A DNA stretch of 64,000 nt from Solitalea longa (GTDB lineage Bacteria; Bacteroidota; Bacteroidia; Sphingobacteriales; Sphingobacteriaceae): contig NZ_PQVF01000007.1 in assembly GCF_002920915.1 (NCBI RefSeq), forward strand, positions 248,001 through 312,000, read 5' to 3'. The notes under the pieces are model-generated. The model searched no databases and was not told where the DNA came from. It saw nothing but the letters and a program-made list of their open reading frames with translations. The translations under genes and the position numbers were made by a program. Below, in pieces: positions 59,764 through 64,000 of this stretch. Each line of letters opens with the position of its first letter. Position 1 is the stretch's first letter.

Positions 59764-61069
59764 AGCGAGTTTCCTTATTCTTGATTAACTGTTTTTCTTT
59801 ATTTAATTCAGCTTGCCTAGTAGCCAAATGTTTGTATGAGTTCTCGGCCATAATAATTCCATTATCCACAATTACCCCAATAGCCAAAGCGATACCCGTT
59901 AGAGACATAATGTTTGAACTAATGTCAAAAGCATTCAGCAAAATGAAACTTGCAGCAAGAGTGATCGGTATTTGAATGATAATGCTCAAGGCGCTTCGCC
60001 AATGGAAAAGAAAAACGATCACGATCAGCGAAACCACGATCATTTCTTCGATCAGCGTTCTCTTTATTGAATTAATTGATTCTTCAATCAGTCCGCTACG
60101 GTCATACATAATATTGAATTTCATCCCTTTGGGAAGGCCCTTTGCCACTTCTGTCATTTTGGCTTTCACATTTGTAATCACTGCATCGGCATTTTCACCA
60201 TAGCGCATCACCACGATTCCGCCGACGGCTTCCCCTTCTCCATTCACATCAAATATTCCCAAACGATTTCCACCCGAGAGCTGCACAGTACCCACGTCGC
60301 TGAGTTTTACAGGGATAGTTTGACTGGTTTTTACAGGAAGATTTTCTAACTCGCCGATGGATTTAATGTACCCTGTAGTTTTAATGATGTAACCGATGTC
60401 GCTTAACTCAAACTTGCGTCCGCCTGCTTCATTATTGTTGGTTCTGATAGTATTGATAACCTGGGCAACGCTTAATCCGTAGTAGTTTAGCTTGTTCGGA
60501 TCAAGGGTTACTTCATATTCTTTTTGAAATCCACCAAATGAAGCGATCTCACTAACACCCGATACATTTTGAAGAGCAAATTTTACATACCAGTCCTGGA
60601 CCGCACGTTGTTCGCCCAAGTCCATTCCGGGGGCATCCAGAGTATACCAAAGGATGTGTCCCACGCCGGTACCATCAGGTCCCAGTTGTGGACTTACTCC
60701 TGCCGGTAATAGGTTAATTGCCGAACTTAATCTTTCCAATACGCGTGAGCGGGCCCAGTAGATGTCCACATTATCTTCAAAAATGATGTAGATAAAGCTC
60801 ATGCCAAACATGGAGTTGGCCCGAACGTATTTTTCCATGGGGATGCCCTGCAGGTTGGTTACCAGTGGATAAGTTATCTGGTCTTCCATAATTTGCGGAC
60901 TCCGGCCCATCCATTCGGTAAAAACGATTACCTGATTTTCGGAAAGATCGGGGATGGCATCTACTTTACTGGTTCGGACGGAGTGTATTCCCCAGCCAAA
61001 GAGCACGATAGCCACCAAGAGTACCATAAACCTGTTCCTTAATGAAAAGGAAATAAGTTTTTCAATCAT
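59753..61069 (-). CDS. cusA: CusA-type RND pump, N-terminal part (split)
   Basis: A 438-residue ORF with the N-terminal third of CusA: MIEKLISFSLRNRFMVLLVAIVLFGWG, DAIPDLSENQVIVFTEW, the first periplasmic domain, and the relay helix GIALAIGVIVDNGIIMAEN. It stops after KETRYVE just inside the cytoplasmic loop, 9 nt upstream of the end of the next ORF's start codon. Both parts together equal one full-length pump. Preceded by the second HYC-type gene 91 nt upstream. Whether it is an inactivating frameshift or a working two-piece pump cannot be told here. Confidence 0.9.
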   Translation of the reverse strand: MIEKLISFSLRNRFMVLLVAIVLFGWGIHSVRTSKVDAIPDLSENQVIVFTEWMGRSPQIMEDQITYPLVTNLQGIPMEKYVRANSMFGMSFIYIIFEDNVDIYWARSRVLERLSSAINLLPAGVSPQLGPDGTGVGHILWYTLDAPGMDLGEQRAVQDWYVKFALQNVSGVSEIASFGGFQKEYEVTLDPNKLNYYGLSVAQVINTIRTNNNEAGGRKFELSDIGYIIKTTGYIKSIGELENLPVKTSQTIPVKLSDVGTVQLSGGNRLGIFDVNGEGEAVGGIVVMRYGENADAVITNVKAKMTEVAKGLPKGMKFNIMYDRSGLIEESINSIKRTLIEEMIVVSLIVIVFLFHWRSALSIIIQIPITLAASFILLNAFDISSNIMSLTGIALAIGVIVDNGIIMAENSYKHLATRQAELNKEKQLIKNKETRYVE

Positions 61070-61079
61070 AAATAGTAAG

Positions 61080-61093
61080 ACTAGTTAACTAGT
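61080..61093. repeat. ACTAGTTAACTAGT palindrome before cusA
   Basis: A perfect 14-bp palindrome 10 nt upstream of the cusA start codon. Role unknown; could be a simple repeat. Confidence 0.35.
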
Positions 61094-61160
61094 TATAGAA
61101 AATAGAATAGGATATAGGGTAAGAATGAAACACTTACCACTTAAGAAAAGGCAGAATAAA

Positions 61161-61598
61161 TCAAATACGGAAAACCTGCAGGTAGGCTGCAGTATCAGAG
61201 TAGAGTGAACAATATTTATCACCCGTGACTAAGGGTGCGTGGTTAATAGAAATTTCAGGGAGATAATATTTTACAAATGAGAAAACATAAACAAAGGTAT
61301 TCAGCAACTTGAAGTCGACAGAAGGAATATGAACTTTTGGCTCTAATTTAAACTCCTGTGCTTTTACCTGGAAGGTTTTGTCCTCGCAGCAAAATTTCTT
61401 GAAAACAATTGCTGATGGGTTACTCTTTTCTGCAGTGACGGACTTGATATCCATCATGCCGCAGTCATGCGCTTTTGTAAACACAGAAAAATTATCGACT
61501 TTTTGTCCGCAAAAATGAACAGACAATGAGAATCCCGTTGCTGATATTAAAATCAGAACGGAAAATAACGCTGCCCATATTTGCTTGTATTTACGCAT
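61161..61598 (-). CDS. HYC-type Cys-rich exported protein, module D leader
   Basis: A 145-residue protein. Signal peptide MRKYKQIWAALFSVLILISATGFSLS, then HFC (28-30), HDCGMMD, and KFCCEDK, matching the order H-aromatic-C ... C ... CC of the HYC_CC_PP family. The tail (HAPLVTGDKYCSLYSDTAAY) lacks the proline pair of the family members. It precedes cusA by 91 nt. A -7-like box ends 7 nt before its ATG at 61598. It is related in layout to the module C leader but strongly diverged. Confidence 0.75.
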   Translation of the reverse strand: MRKYKQIWAALFSVLILISATGFSLSVHFCGQKVDNFSVFTKAHDCGMMDIKSVTAEKSNPSAIVFKKFCCEDKTFQVKAQEFKLEPKVHIPSVDFKLLNTFVYVFSFVKYYLPEISINHAPLVTGDKYCSLYSDTAAYLQVFRI

Positions 61599-61604
61599 CA
61601 ATAG

Positions 61605-61612
61605 CTAAAGTA
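61605..61612 (-). promoter_or_regulatory. Near-consensus -7 box of module D promoter
   Basis: On the minus strand TACTTTAG, one mismatch to TAnnTTTG, ending 7 nt before the ATG at 61598. No -33 TTTG is visible. Confidence 0.4.
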
Positions 61613-61746
61613 AATAAATATTTTTATTAGTTGAAATTTATTGAGCCCGTTTTTAGTGATGTGCTTAAGCAAGAAGTAGGATTTTTTGAGAGGCTAATTT
61701 TCCTTGCTTTTCACTATTTTGCAAACTTATCATTAGTGGCTATTGC

Positions 61747-64000
61747 ATGAATTTGATTTCTGATAACATCATTTTAAATCCGAGAAAAGCATTAAACAAA
61801 GCGTTTTTAAAAGTTAAGCCTAACCGTTCTGAAATAGAAAAATTCAAGGCCAATCTGATCCATTTGCTTGATCAGATCAACGAGAAAGAAACGGAAGAGT
61901 TCCATAAAAACCTTATTGCCGACTTTTTAAAGAACACCTATTATAACCCGGATCATTTTGTAAATACCAAGGGACGGAATGATCTGGTCATTCATAATGG
62001 CAAAGATGCCAAATCAACGGTGGGCGTTTTAATTGAGGCTAAAAGCCCCACTAACAGGGCCGAAATGCTGAAAGAAAATAACATCAATACCAAAGCCTTT
62101 CAGGAATTGGTGTTGTATTATTTGCGGGAAAGAATCACACATAAGAACCTTGAAATAAAACACCTGGTAGTTACTAATATTTATGAGTGGTTTATATTTG
62201 ACGTAGCCTCATTTGAAAAGCATTTTGCGCAAAATAAGCCATTGGTTAAACAGTTTACCGACTTTGAAGAAGGTCGTTTATCTGGCAGTAAAACAGATTT
62301 CTTTTATAAAGAAATTGCCGGTCCTCTTATTGAAACAGTAGCCGCGGAAATTCAGTTTACCCATTTCGACTTAAAGGAGTACAATAAGCCGTTACGTAAT
62401 AAAGATAAACAGGACGACACCAAGCTGATTGCCCTGTTTAAACTATTATCCCCAGAGCATTTACTAAAACTACCATTCACCAATGATAGCAACAGTTTAG
62501 ATAAACGTTTCTATTCCGAATTGCTCCATATTATTGGTTTAACTGAAACCAAAGAAGGTAGTAAAAAACTCATTGAGCGTAAAAAAGTTGGAGAGCGTAA
62601 CAGCGGCTCCCTCTTGGAAAACTCCATTAAACAGCTCGATTCACTTGATAAGATTTCACGTTTAGAAAAACCTTCTCAATATGGTGATAACCATCAGGAA
62701 CGCCTATTCAACGTGGGTTTAGAGTTGGTGATAACCTGGGTAAACCGTATTCTTTTCTTAAAGTTGTTAGAGGCCCAACTGATCAGCTATCATAAAGGAG
62801 ATAAATCGTATGCCTTTTTAAGTCGTACTAGAATTCGCGACTTTGACGATTTAAACAGCTTATTTTTTCAGGTGTTAGCCCGTAAAGTTGAAGATCGTGA
62901 CGAAGAAGTCATAAAACGATTTGGGAAGGTGCCTTATTTAAACAGCTCATTGTTTGAACCAACAGAGTTAGAACATCTCACCCTTTTTGTCAGCAATCTG
63001 GACGATAGAGGCATGTTGCCGACACTTTCAAACACGGTACTAAAAGATTTAACAGGCACAAAGAAAACCGGTGAAATCAGCACTCTTGAATATTTATTCG
63101 ATTTTTTAGATGCCTATGATTTTGCGGGTGAAGGTTCAGAAGAAATACAGGAAGATAATAAGACCCTCATCAATGCCTCCGTTTTAGGTTTGATCTTCGA
63201 AAAAATAAATGGTTATAAGGACGGTTCCTTCTTTACGCCTGGCTTTATTACCATGTACATGTGCCGCGAAACCATTCGCAGGGCTGTGGTGCAAAAGTTT
63301 AACGAGGCTAAAGGTTGGAAGTGTGAAACCATTGAAGACCTATACGATAAAATTGAAGACCGTTCCGAAGCCAATACCATTATAAACAGTCTGAAGATTT
63401 GTGACCCTGCAGTAGGCTCCGGTCACTTCCTGGTATCAGCCTTAAATGAAATCATTGCCATTAAAAACGATTTGAAGGTTTTACAAGATCGTCAGGGAAA
63501 ACGATTAAAAGAGTACCATGTAGAAGTGGTAAATGACGAGTTAGTGGTAACCGATGAAGATGGCAATTTATTTGAATATAACCCTGCCAATAAAGAAAGC
63601 CAGCGCATTCAGGAAACCCTGTTCCACGAAAAGCAAACCATTATTGAAAATTGCCTCTTTGGCGTCGATATTAATCCCAATTCGGTAAAAATATGCCGCT
63701 TAAGGCTATGGATAGAACTGTTAAAAAATGCCTATTACAAAAATGAGTTGGTACTTGAAACCCTGCCCAATATCGACATCAACATCAAATGCGGTAATTC
63801 ACTCATCAGTCGTTTTGCCCTAGATGCCGACTTAAAACAGGCATTAAAGAAAAGTAAGTGGAACGTGGAAATGTACCGTACTGCCGTAAAAACCTATCGC
63901 AATGCCGAAAGCAAAGAGCAAAAACGTGAAATGGAACGCCTCATTGAAACCATAAAAGGCGATTTCAGAAGCGAGATCAATAAGAACGATCCTAAAATCC
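61747..64000 (+). CDS. Type IIG restriction-modification enzyme (Eco57I-like), 3' end beyond window
   Basis: The frame is open from ATG 61747 to the right edge (751 codons). The N-terminal region opens ISDNIILNPRKALNKAFLKVKPNRSEIEKFK (abbreviated here), then carries a PD-(D/E)xK nuclease core: ND followed by GVLIEAK near residue 97. Methyltransferase motif I DPAVGSGHFLVSA is at about residue 553. The NPPY motif and target-recognition domain should lie past 64000. It modifies and cuts DNA in one polypeptide. It is divergent from the metal island and likely a defence gene at its edge. Confidence 0.85.
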   Translation, partial: MNLISDNIILNPRKALNKAFLKVKPNRSEIEKFKANLIHLLDQINEKETEEFHKNLIADFLKNTYYNPDHFVNTKGRNDLVIHNGKDAKSTVGVLIEAKSPTNRAEMLKENNINTKAFQELVLYYLRERITHKNLEIKHLVVTNIYEWFIFDVASFEKHFAQNKPLVKQFTDFEEGRLSGSKTDFFYKEIAGPLIETVAAEIQFTHFDLKEYNKPLRNKDKQDDTKLIALFKLLSPEHLLKLPFTNDSNSLDKRFYSELLHIIGLTETKEGSKKLIERKKVGERNSGSLLENSIKQLDSLDKISRLEKPSQYGDNHQERLFNVGLELVITWVNRILFLKLLEAQLISYHKGDKSYAFLSRTRIRDFDDLNSLFFQVLARKVEDRDEEVIKRFGKVPYLNSSLFEPTELEHLTLFVSNLDDRGMLPTLSNTVLKDLTGTKKTGEISTLEYLFDFLDAYDFAGEGSEEIQEDNKTLINASVLGLIFEKINGYKDGSFFTPGFITMYMCRETIRRAVVQKFNEAKGWKCETIEDLYDKIEDRSEANTIINSLKICDPAVGSGHFLVSALNEIIAIKNDLKVLQDRQGKRLKEYHVEVVNDELVVTDEDGNLFEYNPANKESQRIQETLFHEKQTIIENCLFGVDINPNSVKICRLRLWIELLKNAYYKNELVLETLPNIDINIKCGNSLISRFALDADLKQALKKSKWNVEMYRTAVKTYRNAESKEQKREMERLIETIKGDFRSEINKNDPKI

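Noticed and set aside
28681-64000. Second attachment site (copy of the tRNA-Ser 3' end)
   Set aside because: I looked for GTTCGAATCCC plus the ACTTTCCG end to the right and found none by eye; a computed search is needed beyond the window.

Overview
The window looks like a Bacteroidota chromosome, most likely a Sphingobacteriales relative. Three things point that way. Recognisable promoters follow the Bacteroidota pattern TTTG-N19..21-TAnnTTTG, best seen directly in front of the tRNA-Ser gene at 28596. Many proteins belong to families I know mainly from this phylum (DUF4296, DUF3347, HYC_CC_PP-type and DUF6660-type small proteins, a GH18/deacetylase/glycosyltransferase fusion, an RND-TolC fusion). 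The DNA is AT-rich with little Shine-Dalgarno signal. Species cannot be fixed from sequence alone.

1-28462 is mostly ordinary chromosome: a UbiD-type decarboxylase (cut by the left edge), an SRPBCC protein, a fatty-acid desaturase, an NfeD protease-like protein, a LysM protein, uridine kinase, the two subunits of 3-oxoacid CoA-transferase, a cyclase-family hydrolase, MutS2, a YggS-type PLP protein, aspartate kinase, and a MarR-YceI-pirin-pirin stress cluster with a perfect palindromic operator. Next come the large three-domain chitinase-like/deacetylase/glycosyltransferase protein, a set of orphan exported proteins, a NERD-SH3 membrane protein and an aldo/keto reductase. Between 8865 and 11740 the DNA is gene-poor and rich in inverted repeats. 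It holds one 56-residue cysteine-rich protein gene and one orphan gene flanked by direct repeats. Two promoters, at 10945 and 24625, carry the same FNR-like box at identical spacing from the -7 element.

28596-34390 is an integrative element. A tyrosine recombinase sits just downstream of tRNA-Ser(UGA), followed by an unknown 400-residue protein, an excisionase-like HTH protein, a replication-initiator-like protein and a DnaC-like ATPase. No relaxase or second att site is visible inside the window.

34393-61601 is a 27-kb metal-homeostasis island, almost all on the minus strand. Module A is a small Cys-rich protein, a CzcA-TolC fusion, CzcB and a Zn/Cd-type P-ATPase. Module B is a di-haem oxidoreductase, a Rieske protein and a porin, divergent from a DtxR-family regulator with a palindrome in the shared promoter. 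Module C is a HYC_CC_PP protein, a TonB receptor and a two-domain HMA protein. Module D is a second HYC-type protein, CusA split into two overlapping ORFs, TolC, two CusB-type adaptors, two DUF3347 proteins, a haem-binding protein and a CopB-type ATPase. Together they should move Zn/Cd/Co and Cu/Ag out of cytoplasm and periplasm, with periplasmic metal-binding helpers.

The most interesting pattern is that modules A, C and D each open with a small exported Cys/His-rich ORF. Its start codon lies only 6-7 nt from a promoter -7 box, and two of the three have a proline-pair near the C-terminus. This recalls copper-responsive leader ORFs described outside Bacteroidota. The right edge (61747-64000) is the start of a large type IIG restriction-modification enzyme.
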